The notes: generated by a model not told the origin, from the sequence alone. 64,000 bases of DNA from Euphorbia lathyris (GCF_963576675.1 NC_088918.1:60407501-60471500), one strand, 5' to 3'; shown: positions 32,105 through 43,955, numbered from the stretch's first letter. Translations and numbers: made by a program.

Positions 32105-32113
32105 AAACCCTAA
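32105..32113 (+). promoter_or_regulatory. Telo-box in the TIM17 leader
   Basis: aaaccctaa lies 31 bp before the start codon. Telo-boxes near the transcription start are common in plant housekeeping genes. That it acts here is inference. Confidence 0.4.
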
Positions 32114-32143
32114 TTCTTTGATTTTTCTCCAGCCGATAAAGTT

Positions 32144-32793
32144 ATGGGGACGCCGGAAACCTCTCGCGAACCATGTCCTGACCGTATTTTGGATGATATC
32201 GGCGGCGCTTTTGGTATGGGGGCAGTTGGCGGGGCGGCCTTCCACTTCATTAAAGGCACCTATAACTCTCCCGTTGGTGCTCGGCTTATCGGTGGTACTC
32301 AAGCTGTGCGAATGAATGCTCCTCGGGTGGGTGGAAGCTTTGCCGTTTGGGGTGGGCTGTTTTCTGCCTTCGATTGCACGATGGTGTACGCTCGCCAGAA
32401 AGAGGATCCCTGGAATCAATCTTCGCCGGAGCTGCAACTGGTGGATTTCTCGCTATGCGACAAGGTTTGGGTGCATCTGCTCGTTCGGCTGCTTTCGGTG
32501 GGGTTCTTTTGGCTTTGATTGAAGGAGCTGGAATCATGTTAAATAAGGTTATGAGTGCGCAACAAAGTATGCCGATCATGATTGATGACTCTGTTCCTGC
32601 TATGGCTGGTGGCCCCGGATTCCCAGGCTTTCCACAGCCCCAAAATTCGACCTTACAAGAGGCCGAGTCAGGTTCATGGTTCGGTGGTTGGTTTGGTGGA
32701 GCGAAGAAGGAAGATGCTGCAAGTAGCGGAAGCAAGACGGAGATTTTGGAGAGTTTTGATGCGCCACCAGTGCCAAATTATGACTACAAGTGA
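32144..32793 (+). CDS. TIM17: TIM17 inner-membrane translocase subunit, with a one-base frameshift
   Basis: The TIM17 family forms part of the TIM23 protein-import complex in the mitochondrial inner membrane. The N-terminus ([20 protein letters not shown]) and [24 protein letters not shown] and [10 protein letters not shown] match plant TIM17 closely. After KEDPWN (codon 91, 32414-32416) the frame is lost. It resumes one base back as [17 protein letters not shown] and [19 protein letters not shown], with a Gly/Pro-rich tail ending VPNYDYK. One T appears to be missing at about 32416. Correcting it would give about 216 residues, close to known plant TIM17 proteins. There is no intron. The frame is otherwise clean, so this is either a very recent pseudogene or a base-call error. 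A TIR element ends 78 bp upstream. Confidence 0.88.
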
Positions 32794-34060
32794 ATTTTTT
32801 GAGGTCCATTTAAAGAACTATCTCTATATTTGTTTTTGTTGTTTTAGACTTGGTGAGTATATCAGGTGTATTAATGAACTGGAAAACATGATGTGGTATT
32901 CTCATCCTGTACAGTAATGAGTATTTTGGTGCAATCTGCAGAAGTAGTTTTGGATTGTTGTTGTGTGTCTAATAAGAAAAGCTATGGATATGGCATTCTG
33001 CTTCTAATTGATGTATAGAACCCATTGGTTATTGGTGCTGCCATGATACATACGTTATTTGCATATGTTATGGCATTTCTAAATCCTCCAAGATGAGTTT
33101 TTGTGCAACTTAATCTGCTTATATGCGTGCTCACAAGTGTGTATTGCCAATTGCATTTGATTGGGCGATTTGAAGTTGAATCAGATAGATATGGTGATGG
33201 CTGTGGTGGCATTGATATTGGGTATCTTATTTGGGAGGTTTCTTAAATCTGGTTATCCTTTAGGAATTTGCAGTTTTGTTAAGATAGAAAGCTAGACTAC
33301 ATTTTCTGTGTTTGATGGGTAAAATTTTGCTCAAAGAGATAAGATTCATTCAAATGCTACCGGTATGTTCTTAACTCAATTGCGTTACTATACTCTATTT
33401 GTAACTTGGACTATAATTTTTTTGGAATTCAGATTAAGTAACAATCTTATATATGATAAGGGATTTAAGCCCTTATGTTTTAGTTTGAAAATTGGTATAT
33501 TCTCAGTTTTCTTATTTGCTTTACACATGTCGTTGAGGAACTGACTTCTTAACCTCATAGATGCTCATTGATGTCTAATCAAAGTGATAATCCCAACCCG
33601 GTTACAGTCTTAATGAACTGAGATACTTTCAGGTACATGTTGTTCATAAATTGGTTATTCTCATTAGGTGGTAAATGATGCAATGAATGGTTTAGATTTT
33701 TAGAATAAACACATAGTAGAAACTCTGAATTCTGTCAATTAAAGAGTTATGGTTAGCACTGGATTCATTTGATGCATAAGTCTGATACATATATTTTTAG
33801 TTGTTCAAAATAAATTTGATATCACAGATTTAATGTTTATGAAGTCTTTTTCATTATTATTGTCATTGGATGGGTGATTGTTACTCCAATTTATAACCAG
33901 AAGCTATAAGTTGGAACAGACTAAAGACCTACACAGTGAAGTTTTCTTCTTTCTTTTTTGGTAAAATGGAGTCTTAAATTTCTTTGTTTTCGTTGCATTT
34001 TTTCGAGTTTCTGTTGTTAATTATGTCATGTTTTGAGAAACGATTTCTTGTTCTTAGGTG
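32794..34060. other. TIM17 3' flank, no gene recognised
   Basis: Non-coding, AT-rich. It may include intron or promoter sequence of the decayed cytochrome b5-like gene that follows. Confidence 0.4.
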
Positions 34061-34063
34061 TCC

Positions 34064-34620
34064 CAAGTTTACAATAAAGCTCAAGTATCATTGCATAGTA
34101 AGAGAACTGATTGCTGGGTTATACATTGTGATGAAACTTGTTATTTAAACTTTTACGTACTGTAACTGCAGGTATATGATGTGACATCTTATGTAGAAGA
34201 ACACCCAGGTGGCAGCGCCATTCTAGATCATGCGGGTGATGATTCAAGTAAAGGATTTTATGGGTATGAATCTTTTAGCCGAAACACTAATATCAATCAA
34301 TCAGAAGCATGTTTCACCTGACATCCTGCAATAAATATTGACTGAACATCAATCTAGTTCTCATATATGCTAACAGTCATACTAGGATTATAGTTGCACA
34401 ATGGATTGTCTCACTGATTAATACCAACACAGAAAATGACGATATTATGCAATTATGTTGTCGGTCGCATGAAATAGTATCAGAACCAAAATATGGTTTT
34501 TCTTTAGAAATATACCATGTGTTAAGTTTTAATAGTATTTGATGGTCTCACCTCACCATTTTCGATTGTGCACAACATGCTACTCGAGTGAGTTTTGGAC
34601 ATTGGAGAGCTAGAGAAGAG
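34064..34620 (+). pseudogene. Decayed cytochrome b5-like gene fragment, three exon relics
   Basis: Relic 1 (about 34068-34120) reads YNKAQVSLHSKRTDCWVI. Relic 2 (34172-34262), after a good acceptor (ctgcag) and before a donor-like site (GG|gtatga), reads VYDVTSYVEEHPGGSAILDH then AGDDSSKGFYG, with the heme-ligand motif HPGG. Relic 3 (about 34566-34615) reads QHATRV then drifts (VLDIGELEK). Together they match the heme-binding domain of plant cytochrome b5-like proteins. Signs of decay: no clear donor after relic 1, no AG before relic 3, and a shift plus missing residues after QHATRV. The order and splice remnants point to a gene relic, not a processed copy. Confidence 0.68.
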
Positions 34621-34886
34621 AAGTAGTTTTGCAGCCAGCCATTAGGGTCCTCAGAAATGATCTACATGTTTATTCTAAGAGAATGTTATTCTTGTGTTGC
34701 CTTAGATATGCCATTTTTAGTTAATCATATACATGTTTTTGCAATCACAGTTTTACAAGACTTAAACACAGGGTGAAGGAGCATTCTTTTAAATGCCATT
34801 AATGTCCTTAAAGGAGTCTTGCGTGCTTATTGGCACTGACTATATAATATGGTCGCCGTTTGTTTCAAATTACCATTAAGAGCTAT

Positions 34887-35647
34887 GGGCCGTGTTTGGT
34901 AAAGAGTTTTCGGGGTAAAATTAGAGGTTTGAGCCACTTTAGAGGTTTTGACTAGTTAAACCTCTAATTGTGGTGTTTGGTGAAAAAAGGTTTGAAAGAG
35001 TTTATTGGATCCAAAAAGCTCATTTTAGGAGTTTTTTCAATTTAGTTTATTGCTCCATCTCTTTTGAAGGACATTTTTACCCCTAATTACTACCCTTTAA
35101 TTCCAAATAAAGAGTTTACATTTACTTATATGTCATTTTACACAAACAGCTATTAGCAGCCCGTTAAGTTTTACCAAGTTTACACATTCGGCTAGTCAAA
35201 TCAGCTAACCAAAAAAGTAATCAACTAACAACTAACAGTTAATGTAATCAGCTATCGGCCTGTTTGCCAATTAGCTGTTAGCGGTTAGCTGATCACCTTT
35301 TTGGTTAACTGATTTGATTAGTTGATTTGACTAGCTAATTGTATAAACTTATTTGGTAAAATTTAGTTAATTGCTAATAGGTGTTTATGTAAAATGATAA
35401 ATAAAGACATGGTAAAACATTTATTTGGGGTTAAAGGGTAATAATTAGGCATGAAAATGTCATTCGAAAGAGATGGAGCAATAAGCTAATTGAAAAAGCT
35501 CCTAAAACCAGCTTTTTCAGAATTAGCTTTTTGGACCTAATAAGCTTTTTTCACCAAACACCACTATTAGAGGTTTGACTAGTCAAAACCTTTAAAGTGG
35601 CTCAAATCTCTAATTTTACTCTAAAAAGCTCTTTACCAAACAGGGTC
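34887..35647. mobile_element. Inverted dimer of a hAT-like MITE
   Basis: The left arm begins gggccgtgtttggtaaagag and the right arm ends ctctttaccaaacagggtc. Each arm is about 370 bp and matches the other in reverse. The right arm begins ggcctgtttgccaattagct at about 35257. The single-copy unit is present at 53723-54092. Target duplications are not clear. Confidence 0.78.
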
Positions 35648-35816
35648 ATGATCTTTTTCATTTTTGTTAATTAAGCCCCCAGATATTGAATTTTCGATCG
35701 ATTATAATTAAACACAGTGAGTCTTTGGCAAACAGAATAAATATCAAATTGGAAGTATATGCTTTCATCTTTCTGAAAATGTAAATTTTGACAAATTATG
35801 CTTCCTATTTAGAAAA

Positions 35817-36146
35817 GGACATAATGTATCCCTAATCACATCAAGTTGTCCTAAAACTATAACCGACTCCTGAACTTCAAAGCGTTCCAACTAGCCTACT
35901 CAACTTGTTTATTTGGAACAAATAACCCCTCAAATGCGACGCAACGTGCATTTGAGGGGTTATTTGTTCCAAATAAACAAGTTAAAGGGATTTGTTGGAA
36001 TCTTTTGAAGTTCTGGAATCAGTTCTAGTTTTTTGGACAACTTGAAGGGATTGGGGATGTAGTTACAGTTTTTGGACAACTTAAAGGGATTGAGGATGTA
36101 GTTACAGTTTTTGGACAACTTTGGAGTAGCTGGGATGTATTAGGCC
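35817..36146. mobile_element. MULE-like MITE with perfect central hairpin
   Basis: The ends are ggacataatgtatccc and, complemented, ggcctaatacatccc. Phrases such as ttttggacaactt.aaggga repeat three times on the right side. Flanks ttagaaaa and ttggaaaa are an imperfect duplication. The centre holds a 36 bp perfect palindrome. Confidence 0.65.
35902..35983. repeat. Perfect 36 bp inverted repeat with 10 bp loop
   Basis: Arms 35902-35937 and 35948-35983 are exactly complementary (aacttgtttatttggaacaa... and its reverse). The loop is gacgcaacgt. Confidence 0.92.
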
Positions 36147-36187
36147 TTGGAAAAATAAAGAGCCTTGTTATCTATCCTATAATCACA

Positions 36188-36662
36188 GGGTAAATTACAC
36201 CCATGGCCACTGAACTTTACCCATTTAACATTGTGGCCACTGAACTTCAATTCTTAATATTGAACTTTACATTTTTTTAAGAATGGTGGCCACTCAACGC
36301 CTCAAAACGATCACTGACTGTCTGAAAATAAAAAAAAATCGAAGAGTTAATGATATTCTAAGGAACTTTAATTCTTGAAAATTTCCGTTTCGGGGTCATT
36401 TAGGTGTTGTTTGGTTAAGAGAGGGAGTGAATTTTCAGAGAGAGAGCTCCAAAAAAGGTGATTTTGTAAAATAAAAAATGTGGTTTCATGGTAAATGTCG
36501 TTCTGAACAATTTTAATTCTTGAATATTTTTATTTTGAGGTCGTTAACGGTTATTTTGAGGATTTGGTTATAGTTGAGTGGCCACCGGTGTTAAAAAAGT
36601 GTAAAGTTTAGTGATCATACTGTTAAGAATTGAAGTTTAGTGGCCATGGATGTAATTTACCC
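36188..36662. mobile_element. MULE-like MITE, 475 bp
   Basis: The ends are gggtaaattacacccatggc and, complemented, gggtaaattacatccatggc, with more than 60 bp of inverted similarity (gccactgaactt). The flanks tataatcaca (36178-36187) and tatattcaca (36663-36672) differ at one base, as expected for an old 9-10 bp duplication. Confidence 0.8.
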
Positions 36663-37224
36663 TATATTCACATAAAACATGTAAAAATCATCTCTCAAAC
36701 TTAATGTTGCTTAAACAAAGGGCTATATATTGTGCTAAATTGAGAAATCAATAACGAAATCACAAAATTCTCATTCATATTAGCAGTGAGCAAAATATGC
36801 CTGAAATTTCTAATTTTTATATATTTGGTTTGGTTTTAAATCAAACAAAACTGAAAGAACTCATTTTATTATTATTAAGAGAATTTTTCATTCAGTTAAA
36901 CAATTCAATTGCTAATTAGTTTTATATGTATGACATATTATAATTATCAAAGTACCTTAGAATTATTATGCTTATAAAAGAACATTAGTATTATTATGGC
37001 TCCACAAAAAAAAATTATTATTCAACATTATATGATCATTTTAGGTCTCCGAATAGAGCCAAAAATAACAAAAAGTAGACAGGAGTAAAAATGAACACTC
37101 TTGTCTTCCTATACTTTCTCCTAAAAAATAAAAATAAAAACAGTTTTGTTTATGCTTTTTTAAGAAAACATAGAACTATCATACCAAAAAGAAGTCCAGG
37201 AACTAAAATCATATTTATTTTTTA

Positions 37225-38098
37225 GGCCTAATGCATACCCAGCCTTCTAAAGTTGTCCGTTTTGTTCATTTAACCCTCTCACCTTACGGGACAACCCTTT
37301 AACCCCCTAAACTCTAAAAAAACGCTACTTTTAACCCCATATCGTCCGACGTGGCATTGATCTAGTCAACGTTTGTGTCTCAAACACAGGAGGCGCGTTG
37401 GAAGATTTTGTTCTTGCCTCCAACGGTAAAAAAAATGCATACCCAGCCCCCTAAAGTTGTCCATTTTGTTCATTTAACCCCCTCACCTCACGGGACAACC
37501 CTTTACTCTCTAAACTCCAAAAAAACGCCTAGTTCCAACTTAAGTACGAGCATTGGAGATAAAGAAGATTTAATTGGTGTCTTTCTAATTTTTAATTGGT
37601 GCTTTTTTTGGTCTCAATCCACGTTGGAATTGTAAAAAATGCTTTAACTTTGTATGAATTATGTCCACAGTGTATATAGATACAGTGGAAGGCAATACAA
37701 AGGAAGAGTTAAAATCTGGTTTGACATGAAGTATAAAATACAGTGGAAGAGAAGTGATGACTAAATGATATTTATAGCAAATTTTCAATATTAAGGACTT
37801 TCCCATATGGGGTTAAAAGTAGCATTTTTTTTTTGGAGTTTAGGGGGTAAAAGAGTAGTCCCGTAAGGTGTGAGGGTTAAATGAACAAAACGGACAACTT
37901 TAGGGGGCTGGGTAATGCGGGATACACACGTGTCACGTGCGTGACACACACGGACAACATTATATCTCGGCAGTCTAAAATATGGGGTTAAAAGTAGCGT
38001 TTTTCTTGGAGTTTAGGGGGTTAAAGGGTTGTCCCGTAAGGTGAGGGGGTTAAATGAACAAAACGGACAACTTTAGAGGGCTGGGTATGCATTAGGCC
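37225..38098. mobile_element. MULE-like MITE, 874 bp, containing a second copy of itself
   Basis: The outer ends are ggcctaatgcatacccagcc and its complement. The exact 9 bp duplication tatttttta is at 37216-37224 and 38099-38107. The arms read ctaaagttgtccgttttgtt... An inner pair of the same arms lies at about 37436-37540 and 37809-37914, so a related element sits inside, giving four arm copies. No coding sequence. Confidence 0.82.
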
Positions 38099-38453
38099 TA
38101 TTTTTTACCATGTTTTTTTTTATCTCTTAATCAAACAAATATTATTTGCATTAATTCTACAATGAATGTTTACTGACTATGAGAATGATCAAATGTTTAA
38201 CTATTTTTATGCTCAATATATTAGTTTTCCTAAATTTGTCCAAAAAACATGATGGACCCTTTGTCGGAATTTATATAGTGATTCATTAGCCCTTTAAATT
38301 TATTTAAAGTGTTATGATTAAGTCCCTAAATCTAGAAAAACGCACTAAAGGTTAAAAATAGAAAATTAGTTTGTTTTAAAGATTTAAAATCGTGAATTAA
38401 GCTTTTATTTTTTAAGTTTGATTTTTTTTATGGATTAGACAAGTTAAATGATA

Positions 38454-38744
38454 CTACCCCCGTTCCATAATATAAGTCGTTTTAGAGGTTTTCACACAAA
38501 TTAAGAAATACAATTAATATTGAGTAAAGTTAATAAATTTGCATTGGTTAACTTAAAAAAAAATTCTCTCTCATGTCACTATTGGGCAATAAATATTGGA
38601 ATGTTCAAAAGCACATAGATCAATACAAAATATTTAATGTTTGGACCAAAAAACTAAACTAAAAGTTCTTGGAAAATCAAAACGACTTATATTTTGGAAA
38701 AAAATTCACTTTCTAAAACGACTTATATTATGGGACGGAGGGAG
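38454..38744. mobile_element. Stowaway-type MITE, 291 bp
   Basis: The ends are ctacccccgttccataatat and, complemented, ctccctccgtcccataatat, flanked by TA (38452-38453, 38745-38746). The CTCCCTCCGT terminus and TA target are typical of the Tc1/mariner-related Stowaway group. Confidence 0.9.
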
Positions 38745-38749
38745 TATCA

Positions 38750-39190
38750 TTTTAAATAAGTTCATGTGATTAATTGATAGCATTTGAATTTTAAAAAATG
38801 ATAATGTTTTCCTGTGACCTTTGTTTTTGATTTTTTTTTATTACATTGAGGGACATTTTAATTGTAACGCTTACAAGGTAAAAAACACCATAAGGATGAT
38901 CTTTAATTTTTTTTTTTGTTTCATTACGTTTTTAATCTTTTATTTAGTTATATTAAGTTTTATAATTTTTTAATTTGGATCATATTAAGTCTTTGATGAT
39001 AAAAAAAAATTAATTTTAAACATAAAATTTTATTAATATAATATTATTCATTTCACTTCACTTGTATTCAAAATTTATATATTTTATGTTTCAAAAATAG
39101 TTTTTGATGTGGTAATGAGACTATAGTGAAACTATAAAAATATAATTCTAAACATATATGAAATGAGTAATGGTTTTTTTTCCATAAAAG
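38750..39190. other. AT-rich spacer, nothing recognised
   Basis: No coding frame or clear repeat is seen. Confidence 0.4.
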
Positions 39191-39194
39191 ATTG

Positions 39195-40490
39195 GGACGC
39201 GATCAAGTGGCTAGACATCTCAACTAGGTTGGTACCCCTAACACACTAAATCAACCCGAGATATTATTAATAATAATAAAAAAAAAATTACAAAGGGAGG
39301 AAAAGGAAAATAAAAAAAAAGTTCAAAACAGAAAAATTAAGGCAAACGAACATGAGCAACATTACATAGATCGTCAAAAACAGACGATTGACAAAAATTA
39401 GGAGCCGAATGCCACCATGTAAGAGCCGTAGACGTCTTGCCAAAATGGGCAAGTTGATCCGCCGCCTGATTGCCCTCTCGATAGATATGAGTGATTCTGC
39501 AATTCATATTCGAGAATCTAGATAAACACTGAAGCCAGTCTTGTCTAATTTTCCAGGGAGCCATGGTAATCCTTCTGTTTAGCATATCCACCGCATATGC
39601 AGAATCCGATTCAATCCAAAGATTGTGCCCCCCCGTTCCCAGGCAGATTCTACTGCAAAAATAATGGCAGACAGCTCGGCAATGTGCGCATAGGAACTAG
39701 AGAGGTTAATAGCATAGTAGCCAATAACAAAACCACGAGAATTTCTGAAAATCCCACCAGCTCCGGCGATACCCCGCGCACCATCCGCCCTGCCGTCGGT
39801 ATTAACTTTAATCCAGCCCGACGGCGGCGGGCAACAGCGAACAATGATAGGGTCCGGCGGAGGCCTAGCACGGCTCGGCAAATTGACAATCCATTTTGGT
39901 TCCTGAATGTAAAAGTGAAGCCGATTCTGAAGGAATTGGATTGATGGGAGATCATTTTCAAAAATAGCCATATTCCTGATGTACCAAATGTACCAGACAG
40001 CAGTTATAGAAGCCAAATTCCACACTTTTCTCATAGAAATATGTAAACGGACAGCTCTAATCTCCCGGAAAAGATTCCCAAAGGTCAGCATACTACTACG
40101 GTGTATGCCAAAAACAGAGAAGACAACATTTCATAGACTATTCGACACGGGACACGTGACGAAAAGATGATCAATTGATTCAATATGACATTTACACAGT
40201 TCACATCTCGAAGCAAGTGAAAAATCACATACCTGTAAATTGGTTTGCACGGCAATTTTCCTATGAATCACTAACCAGCAGGTGACAGACCGCCTAGGCG
40301 GCACAAAGGCATTCCAAAGGAATTTGTTCCACTCAACTGGAGTCTTGTTACAGAAGGAGCTATAAAAACCTTTAGCAGTATACATACCTGACATAGCCAG
40401 CTTCCATACACGAGTATCGGTTCCATCCCGACTGCCAGAAACCCTCTGAATGTTCAATTGGACAAGATCAAGAAGTCGATGCAAATGAAA
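39195..40490 (-). mobile_element. 5'-truncated LINE (L1-type) 3' part
   Basis: On the minus strand a zinc-binding segment (40131-40484: WNKFLWNAFVPPRRSVTCWL, C-ELC..CHIES..H..C) is followed, after a frameshift, by an RNase H domain. That reads WIKVNTDGRADGARGIAGAG and AELSAIIFAVESAW at 39579-40091, then REGNQAADQLAHFG at 39337-39591. The zinc-binding plus RNase H order is that of plant L1-type LINE C-termini. RT and endonuclease are absent, as in normal 5' truncation. The 3' side ends in TAA-rich sequence near 39260-39290 and perhaps extends to about 39195. Confidence 0.78.
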
Positions 40491-40499
40491 TAATCAGGG

Positions 40500-41009
40500 T
40501 TTAATGAATATAAAAATGAAAGATGTGGAGAATCAATATGTTTCTTTTCCTAATTATAATTGCACATACAGTAAACATTCAACTAACTGAGTTCTTATAT
40601 TAAGCACCGGGTTTTTCATGTCATTCGGATGACCCTCAATTCACATTTGGACACGTGTATTGTAATCTCACGTAATAATTAAAATAGTGGAGCTTTTTAT
40701 AAAATATGTGGGTCCATGTTATACGTGTTAAAATATGTATGGAATGTCCTCCATTTGACATGGAGAACCGGGTGCTTCTAATAATTTGCCCAACTAATGA
40801 TATAAGGACTCTTAAAAAAAACTAATGATGTAAGGAGTTTTAAATATTAAAATTGCTTCATTTTCATTTGAAATTATTCCTTTTTAACAATTCCACAAAA
40901 AGAATTTTTGCAAGTTTTCTTTACACCTTAATTTTGCATACAAAAAATTATTTTTGGAACCGTAAAACTACAATTATGTAAATGCAATATATTATGCCAA
41001 TGTTCACAA
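40500..41009. other. AT-rich spacer between LINE fragments
   Basis: No gene or repeat is recognised. Confidence 0.4.
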
Positions 41010-41752
41010 TTTTTTTTTTTTTTTTAACAAAGTAGAAACCAATTGTATTACTCAATAAAAATGATCGGTTATATCTGAGATAACAAGGTCTCGTGTACAT
41101 GTAGGAGAGTCCCAAAGCCAGGGACTAGGTAACTCAAATAAAACCTTTGCCAATCTATCTGCAATCCTATTACATGAACGAAGAATAAAAGCAATGTGAA
41201 AGTTTAGAAACTTACGAGCAATCAATCTGCACTGAGATAGTACACCGCCAAACTCCGAAACATCATTGATATGCGACTGAAATTTATCCACCATTCCCTT
41301 TGGCTTCAGCTAATAATGGCTGCCATGCACCTAACATCACTGTTGAACGGTAGGTGGTTACACGTCCGAGTGAATCTCTGCATACCTGACCGAACCCCAT
41401 CTTGCTCGTAGACCCCTCAATGGTTGCATCGAGATTTAGTTTGCCCCAACCCACCAATAGCAGCGTCCAGCGATCCACACTTCGAGCAGCAAAACTACCT
41501 TCATGGACCTGCACCCGTGCATTGTATCGTTGGAATTCTTTTAAAAAATCCCAGCCATAGTCCACAACAACTCGAGCAGAAAGAATCTTATTATTCCAAC
41601 ACTTATTATTTCGATACTGCCGAACGGACCACAGAATCATGCAAACATTACACCTCTGCGCCTTCGAAGTATCCCCTGGATAAAACCGGAAACTCATTTG
41701 GTAAAGGGTGGTAAATTTGTAGTACCATATTAACCAGTTTAAAATCATCTTT
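41010..41752 (-). mobile_element. Second 5'-truncated LINE, RNase H end
   Basis: On the minus strand the upstream frame (41284-41748) reads CNVCMILWSVRQYRNNKCW then GWGKLNLDATIEGS and AWQPLLAEAKG, the start of a LINE RNase H. It continues after a frameshift in 41052-41294 (FILRSCNRIADRLAKVLF; WDSPTCTRDLVISD). The 3' end is a run of about 18 A (plus T run at 41010-41028). It is a different subfamily from the LINE at 39-40 kb. There is no RT. Confidence 0.75.
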
Positions 41753-42687
41753 TTTTTTTCTCCATTTTCTCTATTCTTTTATTTTTTTGAATTCATTTTC
41801 TTTCTATTAATGAATTTGGTGGAAGATCAAAGAAAAACAATAATTAAACATATGATTGTTGTTTGGATTTTAACATCATAATTCATGAAATGGATGAATT
41901 TCTTAGATATGGTACTATATAGTTCATTTTTTAGGCTTAATTTTAAACAAAACCTCGGTAGTTTCACATTTTTGCATATCGGTATTTATTTATTTTTATT
42001 ACAAAACAAACCATGTGATTGGCATTGTTAGCCGTTTTAACCCCATTTTGGTAAGATGTAATGCCCTTTGTAATGAAATCCATTACATTGAAAGTTCATT
42101 ACCATGTTTGGTTACATATTAAAATTTTATTGCAATGGAATGAGAAATTTATATATTAAAATTTACTGTTGTAATCCCTATTATATATATATAAAAAAAA
42201 GTATGAATTCACATTTCATCAAAAGCATATAATTCTAATTTAGTCTAATACATCACCTCCTTTCTGAACTTGTCCATAAAAGTAGATCGATTTCATGAAC
42301 TTTGTTAGTGTCTCACTAGCTCCCTAAACTTGCTCATAAAAATAGATTAGCTCATGCACTTTGCAAATGTCTTACCAACTTCATGAAATTGCTTACTTCG
42401 TAACAACTAAATACAAAAACCATAATAATACATCTCGATCCTCATTCATTCGATCTCTCAAACTTGCAACACTAACTCTTATAATAGGTTGACATGTAGG
42501 AAAGGAGAAAAAAATACCTCTTAAATAGATAAAGATATATTTTCAGTTGTTACCTCTTGAAAAGTTTTTGTATTTAGTTGATTAACTCTTAATTTTTTTT
42601 TTTTGTATTTAGTTGATACCAAATAAACAAGTTTAGGGATGTGGTGAGACATTTGCAATGTTCAGGGAGTTAATCTATTTTTATGGA

Positions 42688-43153
42688 TGGTAACCCGCGA
42701 AGCCCAAAACGGGTTATATTCATTTCGCAAGCCCAGCCCATATTAAAGCCCCATGGGCTAAGATTGGACGGGACCCGAATGAAGGAAGCGGGCGCAGTGA
42801 GTAAACCGCCCCGAATTCCTAAACGGAGCGCCAAGACTCCCACTCAGAACCACGTTCGTTGCCATGAAAACCACGAAAGGGACATGGCCTAAAAAGGGGT
42901 AACCGCCCTCAGAACGTGGCCCACTAAGGAGTAACTGCCCTCGGCGGTTACCCAAAAAACACCTATAAAAGGCCCTAAGAATAAGGGAGGAGGTACGTTC
43001 ACATTTTTTCCCACAAAGCTATTGCTAAATTATAGACTCATTCTTACAAAAACTGACTTGATCGTCGGAGAGTTTTCTCGGAGATCTTGTCTCCGGTTTT
43101 GTTTTGCAGGTAACTCCGACAAAGGATACCAAAGCGGATCCAGCAAGTTATCA
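42688..43153 (+). repeat. Tat-2 5' LTR
   Basis: 466 bp, ending agcaagttatca. A TATA box (TATAAAA) lies at 42964-42970. It differs from the 3' LTR at 10 positions by eye, all transitions, about 2 percent. Confidence 0.93.
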
Positions 43154-43154
43154 T

Positions 43155-43171
43155 TGGTGCGGTGAACGTGG
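43155..43171 (+). promoter_or_regulatory. Tat-2 primer binding site (tRNA-Phe type)
   Basis: tggtgcggtgaacgtgg, one base after the LTR. It is complementary to the 3' end of plant tRNA-Phe (ccacgctcaccgcacca) with one mismatch. The same site, perfect, precedes Tat-3. Confidence 0.8.
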
Positions 43172-43211
43172 ACCTTTTTTACCAACATTTGGTTAAAGGT
43201 ACACGAAGAAC

Positions 43212-43844
43212 ATGTCAGAACCATCACGAACGACCGGCGTTACCACTAGATTAACCAGTATGAACTCCAGGGGACCACGGATTGCGAATTCGCAACCTGC
43301 AAGTGCACAGCCTGTGGTGCCTAGCTCATCGGGTCCTTCGGGACAATTGAGTCCCTTATTGGAAGTCCAAGTGCAAGCTGAGATGGAAATGTCCAATAGT
43401 GATTTTGTGCAGATGGCAGGACAAGTCTTGGCTTCGAACATGAGCCAGGCGGCTGGAGATCGAATGATTAATTTACTAACGGCCCTCGCCGAACACAATA
43501 CCGCCGTGGCGGCTGCTCCTCAAGAACCTGTGGTTATCTCAACACAATCACCGACTATTCCTGTCATACCTGTCCTTCCGCAGCCATCTCAGGAGCCCAA
43601 TCAAGTGGGTCAGAGTAGTCGCACAAACCCACACAGCCACCCGAGCAACTACTCGCACCCAGATCTCATTACGACGATACATCCGACCTGGCAGCCATCC
43701 CAACCGTTGCCAGGAGTACAAGGCACTCTTCCGCAACAGCAAGTGGAACCTTTTCCTCACAGAAATTCAGAGTTGATGACTCCTGGGCGGGAGCACGCAT
43801 GGAACTTTGATCCTATGACGGGACATCGGTTAGTCCCCCAATAG
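43212..43844 (+). pseudogene. gag: Tat-2 Gag N-terminal part
   Basis: 210 codons from MSEPSRTTGVTTRLTSMNSR. The composition is Pro/Ser/Gln-rich with a short hydrophobic helix region (MINLLTALAEHNTAVAAA), as in the N-terminal domain of Tat Gags. It ends at a TAG after HRLVPQ. The same frame goes on (AHVSTPMGGWMPPRIH...) past a TGA at 43917-43919 into the next entry, so both are nonsense changes (CAG to TAG and CGA to TGA are the simplest). The start is the first Met, about 40 bp after the primer site. Confidence 0.8.
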
Positions 43845-43955
43845 GCACACGTCTCAACACCGATGGGCGGGTGGATGCCACCCAGAATTCACCAGCAGCG
43901 GATGGAAGAAGTCCGGTGAATACCCGATATTGACTTAGAAGATAAATTACGAAGC

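Noticed and set aside
32286..32735. Minus-strand 149-codon frame across TIM17
   Set aside because: Exact shadow of the TIM17 coding sequence, which has clear family identity on the plus strand.
39195..39260. tRNA-like A box and B box (atcaagtggctagac; ggttggtacccc) suggesting a SINE
   Set aside because: The sequence runs straight into the TAA-rich 3' end of the minus-strand LINE and is more simply its 3' tail. B box match is weak.
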